A DNA stretch of 64,000 bases from NCBI GenBank assembly GCA_020442165.1, contig JAGRKV010000062.1, positions 1 through 64,000 of the forward strand. The letters are read 5' to 3'. The first letter of the stretch is position 1; the number at the start of each line of letters is the position of its first letter. The notes beneath the pieces were generated by a model that saw only the letters and a program-made list of their open reading frames with translations, was not told the origin of the DNA and searched no databases. This stretch comes from Hyphomicrobiaceae bacterium (lineage in GTDB: Bacteria > Pseudomonadota > Alphaproteobacteria > Rhizobiales > Hyphomicrobiaceae). Made by a program: the position numbers and the translations under genes. Of the stretch, positions 9,396 to 18,299 are shown piece by piece.

Positions 9396-10442
9396 TTGAC
9401 AGTCGTGGTGATGCCAATCGTCAGCGACGGACATGCGGACCTGTGTTCCAGCATTCAAGAAATGCTCGTCGAGAGCCTTGCTGCGAAGCTTTATGAAAGC
9501 CCAAGTCAACTTGCGTCAGCTTCGCAGCTTGTGATTGCCGGCCTTGGACAATGGGGTGGAGATGAGGTTCGGGAGGCATTGCGGGTTGCCGGCCAATTGG
9601 GCGTTCAGCGCACGCTCTGGCAACTTGAGACGCTACCGCCGATGAATGGCGACAATTCCGTTGCCGCTCGGATCCTTCTGCGTCGCACACCAGACCGGGT
9701 CACTGGACTTGCCCGCTTGATCGACAAATATGCCTTGCGGATGCTGGATCGCGAATTGCAGCAGCAGGAATGGTGGCGTGACAGCGGCCTGGAAGCGCGA
9801 CGCCTTGGCTTGCCCTATCGCGAGGCGAGAAGAATTCGCGAGCTGTGGCGGGAAAAACTGCTCGACCGAGTTCTGGTGAGCCTGGAGAGCCGGCTGAAAT
9901 TTCTGCACGCCATCGGCGTGGATGCCTCCTTCATTCCGCTCGGCTATCATCCGCTCTGGGGCCATCCACTGGCGCATGAAGAGCGAAAACTCGACGCCAT
10001 TTTCATCGGCACGCCGACACCTGCCAGGGTTCCGCAAATCAACCGTATGCAAGAGCAGCTTTCAGCGGAGGGTTTCAACCTAACGGTCATTGAGGGCGGC
10101 TGCTACGGCGAGCAGCGGACCAGATTGCTGAACAACGCAAAAATCCTGATCCATCTGCGCAACTATCCCTGGGAGATGACCCGAATGCGAATGCTCATGG
10201 GCATGGGATGCAAGTCGCTCGTGGTAACGGAGGATTTCTGGGACGTCGCACCGTTCGTGCCGGGAACGCACCTTGTCACGGCACCCCCTGAGGGATTGGG
10301 AGATGCGATCATTCACTATTTGCGCAACGAGACCGAGCGGGAAGAGATTGTCGAACAGGCGCACAGTCTCATTGCCAACGATCTGGAACTGGGCCGTCTG
10401 TTGACGGATGCGATCGAGTCATCGGATCGGTTACGAAGCTGA
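9396..10442 (+). CDS. CgeB/YkvP-like glycosyltransferase
   Basis: The protein (348 residues) ends in a GT-B-type domain of the CgeB/glycosyltransferase 1_2 class. Visible signatures include the GYHPLWGHP and AIFIGTPTPAR region and the acceptor-independent block NAKILIHLRNYPWE followed by KSLVVTED. The start is decided by a strong GGGGGGAG sequence seven bases before a TTG at 9396; a GTG at 9408 and an ATG at 9411 are in frame. The frame also extends upstream to 9306 without support. It lies 21 bp before the NeuD-like gene, so the two are probably co-transcribed. Specificity cannot be read from the sequence. Confidence 0.75.
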   Translation: MTVVVMPIVSDGHADLCSSIQEMLVESLAAKLYESPSQLASASQLVIAGLGQWGGDEVREALRVAGQLGVQRTLWQLETLPPMNGDNSVAARILLRRTPDRVTGLARLIDKYALRMLDRELQQQEWWRDSGLEARRLGLPYREARRIRELWREKLLDRVLVSLESRLKFLHAIGVDASFIPLGYHPLWGHPLAHEERKLDAIFIGTPTPARVPQINRMQEQLSAEGFNLTVIEGGCYGEQRTRLLNNAKILIHLRNYPWEMTRMRMLMGMGCKSLVVTEDFWDVAPFVPGTHLVTAPPEGLGDAIIHYLRNETEREEIVEQAHSLIANDLELGRLLTDAIESSDRLRS

Positions 10443-10462
10443 GGGTGCAAGAGGTGCAAGTG

Positions 10463-11134
10463 ATGCCTGACCGGCCCGGCCGAAATGGTAAAGTGCCAAT
10501 ACCCATTCTCATCTTAGGCAACACGAGCTTCTCTGAGGAGATCGCGGATCTCGTCTCCGAGACGCCAGAGTTCTGCGTCGTTGGCTTTGTGGAGAACCTT
10601 GATCGCCAACGCTGCGAAAGCGAATTTCTCGGAAAGCCCATTCACTGGGTGGATACGATTCCGGAATTGGTAAGCTCTTGCCGCTTCCTCTGTGGTATCG
10701 GCACCACCCGCCGCAAGAGCTATATCGCTCAAGTCACATCGCTCGGCGCCCAATTCGCAACGCTGATCCATCCGACCAGTCACCGCTCAGCGACAAGCAC
10801 CATAGACGCTGGCAGCATTCTAAGTGTGAATTCGGTTTTGGCCGCGCATGCGCATGTCGGAGAGCATGTTATCATCAATCGGTCCGTTACCGTGGGCCAC
10901 CATACGCACATCGGTAGCTATACGACGATCGGTCCGGGTGTGAACCTTGCCGGGCGCTGCAAGATCGGCGAGTGCTCGTATATCGGGATTGGTGCCACCA
11001 TTGTCGATGGTATCAGCATTGGCTCCCATACCGTTATCGGCGCGGGGTCTGTCGTGGTCGCCGACGTTCCTGACAATGTTTGCGTTGTGGGCGTTCCCGC
11101 GCGAATCGTAAAGACCGGCATAGACGGCAAATAG
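10463..11134 (+). CDS. NeuD-family sugar O/N-acyltransferase
   Basis: The 223-residue protein has an N-terminal nucleotide-binding-like PglD_N domain (IPILILGNTSFSEEI) and a C-terminal left-handed beta helix of hexapeptide repeats (for example ITHIG-like HHTHIGSYTTIGPGV, CKIGECSYIGIGATI and IGSHTVIGAGSVVV). His in VTVGHHTHIG is the expected catalytic base. Such enzymes acetylate UDP-linked amino sugars or sialic-acid-like sugars. The DegT aminotransferase nearby would supply the amino group, so the two may work in sequence. Start at 10463 is preferred because AGAGG lies eight bases upstream; a GTG at 10445 is also in frame. Confidence 0.85.
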   Translation: MPDRPGRNGKVPIPILILGNTSFSEEIADLVSETPEFCVVGFVENLDRQRCESEFLGKPIHWVDTIPELVSSCRFLCGIGTTRRKSYIAQVTSLGAQFATLIHPTSHRSATSTIDAGSILSVNSVLAAHAHVGEHVIINRSVTVGHHTHIGSYTTIGPGVNLAGRCKIGECSYIGIGATIVDGISIGSHTVIGAGSVVVADVPDNVCVVGVPARIVKTGIDGK

Positions 11135-11169
11135 CCGAACCGGTCTATCCTGCAATCATGCCGTGGCGG

Positions 11170-12393
11170 CTACTTGTCGGCGTAATCGTTGCCGCCGAGC
11201 TGGTAGTGAACGAAGCGCTCTTCCAGGCCAAGCCGCCTTCTGACGGACCGCTTCCAGACTCTTATGCGGCGCTGGACCTGGTGTTTGATCTTGGCTCTCC
11301 ACACCGGCCGGTCATAGATCTTCCGCAGTTCGTCATGGAGTTCGCGCGCCTCCGGAACATCCTTCAGGGCCAACAGATTTTCCCGGATGAATGCACGTTC
11401 GGCATCGCTGAGGACGTCCATACGTTTTACAAGTTTCATATCAATCTGATTGGGGAATGTTACCAGCCGGGATGACGCGCCAACGGCTGCAAAATTTATC
11501 ATGGTGCGCAGGCATTTGTCGCACTGGCCACAGTTGTATGCGCTATTGACGTTATGGAAGCAGACCCGCAACGACTGCAGGGCAACATCCGACGTGGCAA
11601 CTTTTGCAGCTTTTTGAACTCTCGTGGCTTCGCAGCCGTCATGAACGATTTCCAGATCAGCAGCGCTCCATTTCGGATCGAGGAGACAATGGGAGCCCCA
11701 TGGCATCAGCTCGGCATATGTGAAGCTGGACGGCAGATAAACCTTGCGCAACTGCGATGAAAGCAGAAACGCCGTCGCGATCAAACCCGGGCCGAATGCA
11801 TGGCTGCCCCAATCCAGATCGAAGCCCTCGAAGAAGCCGCGCAGATTGGCCTCTATCTCGATTGGCTGGACTCCAAAATGTTGTCCAACACGATGCAGCA
11901 TCTCTGTGACCTGGGCCCGCAGCCTCTCGTCGCGGAGCCCGACGTCGATGCCATGAATGAATATGATGTGCGTGATCTCGTCGCGATGTTTCAGCAGGGT
12001 GTAGAAAGAGTCGAGTCCGCCAGTGAAGAAGGTTGCCACACCACCCTTGGCTGGTGAAATTGGAACGGACTGTCCAGGCGTTGCTCCTGAAATCGCCACA
12101 CGCCGGAAAGCGGGATTCCAGCTGCAATAGATGTCCTGGATCGTCGGTAGGGATTCCAGGATTTGCTGGTCGACAGAACCTTCCAACGCAAGGTCGCGCC
12201 CGGTCTTATAGGCAGGGAGCAGTCCCAGACATAGGAGCGCTTCATTGCGTGGAGCCATTTCGGCGTCTGCCGTCGAGTACCACAGGGATTTCTTGAACTC
12301 GCCATCTGAGATCGTAAGCTTCAGCCGCGTGCGGCCATTTTCACGTTCGAGGCCATCCACAACAAAGCGGAACTTGCCGGCATCGCTACTCAT
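11170..12393 (-). CDS. QueC-like ATP-pyrophosphatase in glycan cluster
   Basis: The 407-residue protein contains a PP-loop motif, FFTGGLDSFYTLL (TGGLDS at about 124-129), typical of the adenine nucleotide alpha-hydrolase superfamily. A later cysteine cluster, C278-x9-C288-x2-C291-x2-C294 (CGQCDKC), closely copies the zinc site of QueC. It is far longer than QueC (about 230 residues) and has an extra N-terminal beta-rich region and a basic C-terminus. It therefore probably activates a carboxylate, amide or similar group with ATP, but not necessarily in queuosine synthesis. Its start overlaps the end of the DegT gene by 8 bases, so they form one minus-strand operon. The frame runs upstream to 12426, but the chosen ATG fits the overlap. 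Confidence 0.72.
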   Translation of the reverse strand: MSSDAGKFRFVVDGLERENGRTRLKLTISDGEFKKSLWYSTADAEMAPRNEALLCLGLLPAYKTGRDLALEGSVDQQILESLPTIQDIYCSWNPAFRRVAISGATPGQSVPISPAKGGVATFFTGGLDSFYTLLKHRDEITHIIFIHGIDVGLRDERLRAQVTEMLHRVGQHFGVQPIEIEANLRGFFEGFDLDWGSHAFGPGLIATAFLLSSQLRKVYLPSSFTYAELMPWGSHCLLDPKWSAADLEIVHDGCEATRVQKAAKVATSDVALQSLRVCFHNVNSAYNCGQCDKCLRTMINFAAVGASSRLVTFPNQIDMKLVKRMDVLSDAERAFIRENLLALKDVPEARELHDELRKIYDRPVWRAKIKHQVQRRIRVWKRSVRRRLGLEERFVHYQLGGNDYADK

Positions 12394-13603
12394 GGGAGTG
12401 TCCAATCTCATAAGCATCTTTCTCACTCAACAAGACACGGAGTATGTTTGATATGGCTGTTGCGGCGCCTTCCGGCAGTGAAGGTCCGGTTGGGAGAACG
12501 ATGACCTTTTCCGCAACCTCCTTAGTGTTCGGCAACACAAGTCCTGCATGAGGGAAAAGATCGCGGTAGGGCTTCATGCGATGGCATCCAGGCCAGAAAT
12601 ACCTGCGAACCAGTATATTTTCACGATGCAGCGCGTTGACGATGAAGTCCCGGGACAATCCGATTTTCCGCGACACTTCAATCACGACGTACTGATAGTT
12701 GTTTTGCTCGTCGGGATCGAAGCGCACCAGCGATAGACCCGGTATGCTGTCGATGGCCGCACGATATTCCTCGTAGTTGGAGCGATTGGCGGCGATGATG
12801 TCGTCCACAGCGTCCAGGTTGGTCAATCCCATGGCGGCGCAGATTTCAGTCAGCTTGCCGTTGGTGCCCGGATAGATGACGTTGTCGTAGCCGGAAAACC
12901 CGAAGTTGCGCATCAATCGCATGGCAGCTGCTAGTTCGTCGTCGTCTGTCGTCACGGCACCGCCTTCAAAAGAATTGAAGATCTTGGTGGCGTGAAAACT
13001 GAAGACTTCGAGCCGCCCGAACCTGCCGATCAGTTCGTTGCCGTAACTGCAGCTGAATGCATGGGCCGCATCAAACATCAACTCCAGTCCGTGCTCATCG
13101 GCAATCTGCTGCAGTTCCCGCACGGGCGCGGGCCGGCCCCAAAGATGAACGCCGATGATTCCAGTCGTGCGTGGCGTAATCATCCTGCGGACCGCCGCTG
13201 GATCTAGGTTGTGCGTGGCCGGGTTTATGTCGGCAAATACCGGCGTGATGCCTTGCCACCACAGCGCGTGGGCCGTGGCAATGAACGTATAAGAGGGTAC
13301 GATGACCTCGCCTTGAAGCCCGAGAGCCCGGATTGCGATTTCAAGCGCGAGTGTACCATTGGCCACCGCAACACAATGTTTGACGCCAAGGCGTTCTGCG
13401 ATGCGCTGTTCCAACTCGCGCACAAAGGGTCCATCGTTGGTGAAGAAGCGCCGCTCGAACATGTCGTCGATGCGGCGAAGGAAGTCGTCCTTGTTGCCGA
13501 TCGATGGATAGCCGACGTGTAGCGGCTCGCTGAACGCAGGCGGCGCACCGTATAAGGCGAGATCGTGCAGTCGTCCAATCGATTTCAAGGTACGGTCACT
13601 CAA
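12386..13603 (-). CDS. DegT/DnrJ/EryC1/StrS aminotransferase
   Basis: This 405-residue enzyme is a PLP-dependent sugar aminotransferase. It shows the cofactor-binding elements ANGTLAL, VIVPSYTFIAT, the PLP-ring Asp178 (FDAAHAF) and the Schiff-base Lys207 in SFHATKIFNSFEGG. It would convert a nucleotide-linked keto-sugar to an amino sugar, using glutamate. The product could feed the NeuD-like acyltransferase encoded on the opposite strand. The start is a TTG at 13603 with no good ribosome-binding site; other near starts are possible. A 14-bp tandem duplication lies immediately upstream. Confidence 0.88.
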   Translation of the reverse strand: MSDRTLKSIGRLHDLALYGAPPAFSEPLHVGYPSIGNKDDFLRRIDDMFERRFFTNDGPFVRELEQRIAERLGVKHCVAVANGTLALEIAIRALGLQGEVIVPSYTFIATAHALWWQGITPVFADINPATHNLDPAAVRRMITPRTTGIIGVHLWGRPAPVRELQQIADEHGLELMFDAAHAFSCSYGNELIGRFGRLEVFSFHATKIFNSFEGGAVTTDDDELAAAMRLMRNFGFSGYDNVIYPGTNGKLTEICAAMGLTNLDAVDDIIAANRSNYEEYRAAIDSIPGLSLVRFDPDEQNNYQYVVIEVSRKIGLSRDFIVNALHRENILVRRYFWPGCHRMKPYRDLFPHAGLVLPNTKEVAEKVIVLPTGPSLPEGAATAISNILRVLLSEKDAYEIGHSHE

Positions 13604-14288
13604 CTCTAATCAGAAGACTCTAATCAGAAGACGCGGTGTGGAATTTCACCTCGTGCACCTGTCGCAATCAACTTCCATCATGGCGCCTATAGCGAACTGG
13701 CCGAGAACTGTCCTCACGCCGTTATAGTGTCATTGACGGAAGGTGTCGCTCCACCAATCTGCTTCCCTGATACGCCCGCCGCAGCAAGCCGCTTCGCAAC
13801 GGCGCGGACGATAATGCTCAATACTTGGAGTGCAGCGGAGTGGCAACATTATGGGGCGGGGCCCCTTTCTGGCCCCTGGCGAGTGGAGCTGCCAGACGTG
13901 GGGCTAGGCCGGCATCAGCCTATTCAGCCCCTCGATATGAGCAGCCCAGCAATAGCTGCTCGCTGCCCAGGGGGCTCTGCGATCTGGCTCGAACGTGGAC
14001 GGGATACTGTCACCGCCTCTCAGCCAGTATTGGATATGGCATTAAACGCTTTGCCCGCGGGCAAGCGTTCTTGACGTCTGCCCTCGTGCGACGGCCGCGG
14101 ACCCGAGGCGCCCCGCCACAGCCTCTTGTCTCATTTGTCGGAGTATCAGGCTCACCCCCCCCAAGTTTGAGGTCTCCGACTGCGGCCGGAAATGGGATTG
14201 CAGCGACGAACATGCCTTTGCGGGCAAGCCGCGCAGGTTCATGCCGCACCCAGATCCGGTACTGTTGCGAACTGGGCAGCTCCTCATG
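13604..14288. other. 685-bp gap with a 14-bp tandem duplication
   Basis: ACTCTAATCAGAAG occurs twice in direct succession at 13603-13630, abutting the start of the aminotransferase gene. The rest holds several short overlapping frames on both strands with no recognisable protein. No RNA gene was found. Confidence 0.45.
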
Positions 14289-17200
14289 TCAAGCGATGAG
14301 GTCATAGGAGTGGAGCGAGACACCATTCCACCAGACTTCACTGCCTCCGTCTTCTCGCGCCAGGATCGGGAAGTAGCCGTCCGTAAAATCACCCACGCTG
14401 TGGGCCACTGACTGCGGGTTGATGAAGTTGTCACCCGATCCGCCACTCAGAATAACAACGCCGGAGCTGTTTGCATTGAAGTACGGATTGTTTGCGTCAG
14501 CCACCTTAAGGAACACATCACCTGGTGATGTCGACTGCTGATAGGCCACATACAGCCTGCCATTCGTCTCATCGAGAGTGAGGATTGGCCTGCTGCGGTG
14601 CTGACCTCCACTGACGATCTTGATGGGGTCGTTCCAGTCCCCGGGAGAGCCGGACAACAGCCAGAGCGCATCTGATGCATCTTTTACCGCAGCATAGATT
14701 TCACCGTTATAGCTGACCGCCGAGATGTGGTCGTCAATGCTGATGCTGTTGGTAATCATCTCATTCAGCCAGCCCGAACCATATGCATTGCTGTCGGCTG
14801 CCGCGTCGTGCCAGGCGAAACGCCAGCTGTCGCTCGTGCCATCTTGAGAATAGATAATGCCCAGTTCCTGCACGCCATTGGTGTCGAAATAGACGAAATC
14901 CGCTTTGCTGTTTCCGTTCGTTCCGCCGCTGGACGTTGTATTGCCGTCGAGCAGCGTGCTTGACCAGTGGTTGGTGGTCGCATCTAGATGAGCCAGATAC
15001 AGCCCCTGAGTGCTTCCAGAATCGATTGCGAGAACGAGCGGATTGCCAAATTGATCGAGGCCGAGTGCCAGATCATTGTTGCCGCCATAAATACCCGGGT
15101 TCAGATCGTTGGTGAGCGTGGTAACGTCGACTGTCACCCACGAATGCGAGTTCTGGTCATAACTCAATTCATACAGGTAGCTCGCGGAAGAGTTGCTGCC
15201 ATACGCCAAGGTATAGAGAATCTGGGAATCTACATCGAGTGCGATGTCGACGTGGTAGTTGCTCGACGCGATGGCGCCACTGCTGAGATTCCATCCGCCC
15301 GCCTGCCCTAAGGCCGGAAGGTCTCCGGAGAACTCGTGGACATACCATGCGCCAGCCGAGCCGCCATTGGCCTCCGGCAAGATCGACCACCAGTGATCGT
15401 CAAAGAAGAATGCCTTGCTGGCGTTATCATGCTCAAAATTCTTCGTTGAACCGGTGGCATCGGCGGTCGCGACGTAGCCGATCGGAGAATTAAAATTCAG
15501 CGTGGGTGGCGCAGTGATGTTGACTGAGACCTGCGCGCTGCTGCTGCCGCCACGGCCGTCGCTGATGGTATATTGGAATGCATCGGAGCCTGTGTAGTTC
15601 GCCGCCGGCGTGTAGAGGATCTGCCCGTTCTGGATGGCCGCCGTGCCGTGGGCGGGTTGGGCAATACTGGCAATCGACAAGGCATCTTTGTTGGCGTCGG
15701 TATCATTCGCCAGGACATCGATCAGTACACTATTGCCTTGTTGGACGTTAGCCCCGTCGGCGTTCGCCGTGGGTGGCGCGTTGACCGGCGGTGCGGTGAC
15801 GTTGACTGAAACCTGTGCGCTGCTGCTGCCGCCATGCCCGTCGCTGATCGAATATTGGAAGACGTCAGGTCCAGTGTAGTTTGCTGACGGTGTGTAGAGG
15901 ATCTGTCCATTCTGGACTGACGCCGTGCCGTGGGCGGGTTGGGCAATGCTGGCAATCGACAAGGCATCGTTGTTGGCGTCGGTATCGTTCGCCAGGACAT
16001 CGATCAGGACGCTATTGCCTTGTTGGACCGTCGCCCCGTCGGCATTCGCGGTTGGCGGTGTGTTGACTGGCGGTGCGGTGACGTTGACTGAAACCTGTGC
16101 GCTGCTGCTGCCGCCATGCCCGTCGCTGACGGTATATTGGAAGGCGTCGACTCCAGTGTAGTTCGCGGCTGGCGTATAGAGGATCCGCCCGTTCTGGATC
16201 GCAACCGTGCCGTGCGCGGGTTGGGCGGTGCTGGCAATCGACAAGGTGTCATTGTTCGCATCGGTATCATTTGCCAGGACGTCGATCAGGACGCTGCTGC
16301 CTTGTTGTACGCTGGCCCCGTCGGCGTTCGCGGTCGGGGGTGTGTTGACTGTCGGCGGGCTGGCGATCACGTAGCGGATGGTCAGGCTGGGACCGTTGTT
16401 GCTTTCGGAGGTCGAGAAGTCCCAGCCGTTATTGGCATTCGAATTAATCACCCAGCCGAAGTTTGCCGCTCCATTGGCCCAGGCCTGAACGCTCGATGTG
16501 ACGTCGAGTGTGGTCGTGCCGATCTGTTGGGAGCCGATCGTCAGGTCGGAAGCGCTTAGTGCCTCGATATTATTCGTACTTATGCCGCCCACTAGGCTGT
16601 TCCAAGTGGAGCTTTCGCTCCACGCCGTCAGCATGCGATGCAGCGTTCCGCCTGCGCCGCTGTTGGTTATATTCAGCGTCAGCGTTGCGGAGAGGATATT
16701 TGCGCCTTGGGGAATTCCCCGCGATCCGATCAGGTCATCGAAACGCAACAGAACTTGTTGCTGTGGTGAGCCATCGACACTTACCGACGTGGCGTTTCCG
16801 TAGTTCGTGTTGGCCGAGTTTTGATTAATCTCGGCATCCTGGATGCCCGAGTATCCCGAAAGACCCTGCGCGAAAGTGATTTGGTTTACGCCAGGCTGAA
16901 CAGGCGGTGAGGTGACGTTGACTGAGACCTGCGCACTGCTGCTGCCGCCATGGCCGTCGCTGATGGTGTATTGGAATGCATCGGCTCCAGCGTAGTTTGC
17001 AGCGGGTGTGTAGAGGATCTGTCCATTCTGGACTGCCGCTGTGCCGTGGGCAGGCTGCGCGACGCTGGCAATCGACAACACGTCGTTGTTTGCGTCGGTA
17101 TCGTTCGCTAGGACGTTGATTAGTACACTGCTGCCCTGTACGACGCTCGCGCCGTCGGCATTCGCGATTGGCGGGGTGTTGACCTGCGGTGCGGTGATGT

Positions 17201-18017
17201 TGACTGAGACCTGCGCGCTGCTGCTGCCGCCATGGCCGTCGCTGATGGTATATTGGAATGCATCTGAACCGGTGTAGTTCGCCGCCGGTGTGTAGAGGAT
17301 CTGGCCGTTCTGGATTGCCACCGTGCCGTGCGCGGGCTGGGCAACACTGGTAATCGACAAGGCATCGTTGTTGGCATCGGTATCGTTTGACAGCACGTCG
17401 ATCAGGACGCTGCTGCCTTGGACGACGCTCGCTCCATCAGCGTTCGCGATTGGCGGGGTGTTGACTGCCGGCGGGCTGTCGACCACGTAGCGGATGGTCA
17501 GGCTGGGACCATTGCCACTTTCAGACGTTGAGAAATCCCAGCCGTTGCGGTCGGTTGAACTGAACACCCAGCCGAAGTTTGCCGCGCCATTCGCCCATGC
17601 CTGCACGCTCGATGTGACGTCCAGTGTGGTCGTGCCGATCTGCTGGGAGCCTACCGTCAGGTCGTAAGCGCTAAGTGCTTCGATGTTGTTGGTGCTGATC
17701 CCGCCCAGCAGGCTGTTCCAGGTCGAGCTTTCGCTCCACGCCGTCAGCATGCGGTGTAGAGTGCCGCCATTGCCGCTGTTGGTCGTATTCAGCGTCAGCG
17801 TTGCGGAGAGGATAGTTGCGCCTTGGGGGATTCCCTGCGCGCCGATCAGGTCGTTAAAGCGCAACAGAACTTGTTGTTGCGGTGAGCCATCCACACTTGC
17901 CGACGTGGAGTTGCCATAGCTCGTGTTGGCCGAGCTTTGATTGATCTGGGTATCCTGGATGCCCGAGTAGCCCGCAAGACCCTGTTCAAACGTAATAAGA
18001 AATTCGTTGACCACCAT
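14289..18017 (-). CDS. Large secreted repeat protein (DNRLRE and Big_9/cadherin-like domains)
   Basis: The 1242-residue protein is built from repeats. It has two DNRLRE-type domains (about 8-178 and 383-550, each with LRFxDLIG and TTTLDVTSSVQAW). It also has five 95-residue Ig/cadherin-like Big_9 repeats in blocks of two (about 183-377) and three (about 558-845). Each repeat opens N[TA]PP[IT]ANADGA and contains VLANDTDANND. The last 390 residues form a separate domain that looks like a beta-propeller. It has few cysteines, no N-terminal signal peptide and is acidic, which fits type I secretion, but no transporter genes are in the window. A surface adhesin or matrix protein within the glycan region is the likely role. 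It is on its own minus-strand unit. Confidence 0.8.
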   Translation of the reverse strand: MVVNEFLITFEQGLAGYSGIQDTQINQSSANTSYGNSTSASVDGSPQQQVLLRFNDLIGAQGIPQGATILSATLTLNTTNSGNGGTLHRMLTAWSESSTWNSLLGGISTNNIEALSAYDLTVGSQQIGTTTLDVTSSVQAWANGAANFGWVFSSTDRNGWDFSTSESGNGPSLTIRYVVDSPPAVNTPPIANADGASVVQGSSVLIDVLSNDTDANNDALSITSVAQPAHGTVAIQNGQILYTPAANYTGSDAFQYTISDGHGGSSSAQVSVNITAPQVNTPPIANADGASVVQGSSVLINVLANDTDANNDVLSIASVAQPAHGTAAVQNGQILYTPAANYAGADAFQYTISDGHGGSSSAQVSVNVTSPPVQPGVNQITFAQGLSGYSGIQDAEINQNSANTNYGNATSVSVDGSPQQQVLLRFDDLIGSRGIPQGANILSATLTLNITNSGAGGTLHRMLTAWSESSTWNSLVGGISTNNIEALSASDLTIGSQQIGTTTLDVTSSVQAWANGAANFGWVINSNANNGWDFSTSESNNGPSLTIRYVIASPPTVNTPPTANADGASVQQGSSVLIDVLANDTDANNDTLSIASTAQPAHGTVAIQNGRILYTPAANYTGVDAFQYTVSDGHGGSSSAQVSVNVTAPPVNTPPTANADGATVQQGNSVLIDVLANDTDANNDALSIASIAQPAHGTASVQNGQILYTPSANYTGPDVFQYSISDGHGGSSSAQVSVNVTAPPVNAPPTANADGANVQQGNSVLIDVLANDTDANKDALSIASIAQPAHGTAAIQNGQILYTPAANYTGSDAFQYTISDGRGGSSSAQVSVNITAPPTLNFNSPIGYVATADATGSTKNFEHDNASKAFFFDDHWWSILPEANGGSAGAWYVHEFSGDLPALGQAGGWNLSSGAIASSNYHVDIALDVDSQILYTLAYGSNSSASYLYELSYDQNSHSWVTVDVTTLTNDLNPGIYGGNNDLALGLDQFGNPLVLAIDSGSTQGLYLAHLDATTNHWSSTLLDGNTTSSGGTNGNSKADFVYFDTNGVQELGIIYSQDGTSDSWRFAWHDAAADSNAYGSGWLNEMITNSISIDDHISAVSYNGEIYAAVKDASDALWLLSGSPGDWNDPIKIVSGGQHRSRPILTLDETNGRLYVAYQQSTSPGDVFLKVADANNPYFNANSSGVVILSGGSGDNFINPQSVAHSVGDFTDGYFPILAREDGGSEVWWNGVSLHSYDLIA
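15500..16355 (-). repeat. Three tandem ~285-bp coding repeats (Big_9 copies 3-5)
   Basis: Three consecutive copies of the Ig-like unit are nearly identical at DNA level, for example in the segment encoding SDGHGGSSSAQVSVN. The similarity is high enough for slippage or recombination to change the copy number. Boundaries are approximate. Confidence 0.75.
16905..17465 (-). repeat. Two tandem ~280-bp coding repeats (Big_9 copies 1-2)
   Basis: Two copies of the same Ig-like unit are separated from the other three by the second DNRLRE domain. The order DNRLRE + repeats, DNRLRE + repeats indicates an ancestral duplication of the whole block. Boundaries are approximate. Confidence 0.72.
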
Positions 18018-18299
18018 GGAAACCAGCCTCTCGCAACGCGGTTCGGCTGGATCGGGGTGATGGTGCTGTCCTAAAACGGTACACCCAGCCGTAATTCGTC
18101 AAGACTTTGACGGGCTGGATCAAGAAATGTGCCAGGGCTCAGCGAGCGGAGCGGGCGCTGGCCAAGGCCGCGGTGACTGGCACCGAAAAGTCGTGATGGT
18201 TAATGGGCGGCCGTGAGCTGCCCTGGCGCTGACCGGAGAGCGCTGGATCTGGAAATACGAAACGGCTTCAAAATGGGTTGGCTTCGGCTTTGATCGGCG

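Noticed and set aside
13727..14307. Two long plus-strand ORFs in the 13.6-14.3 kb gap
   Set aside because: They overlap each other and the end of the repeat-protein gene, with no ribosome-binding site and no recognisable content.
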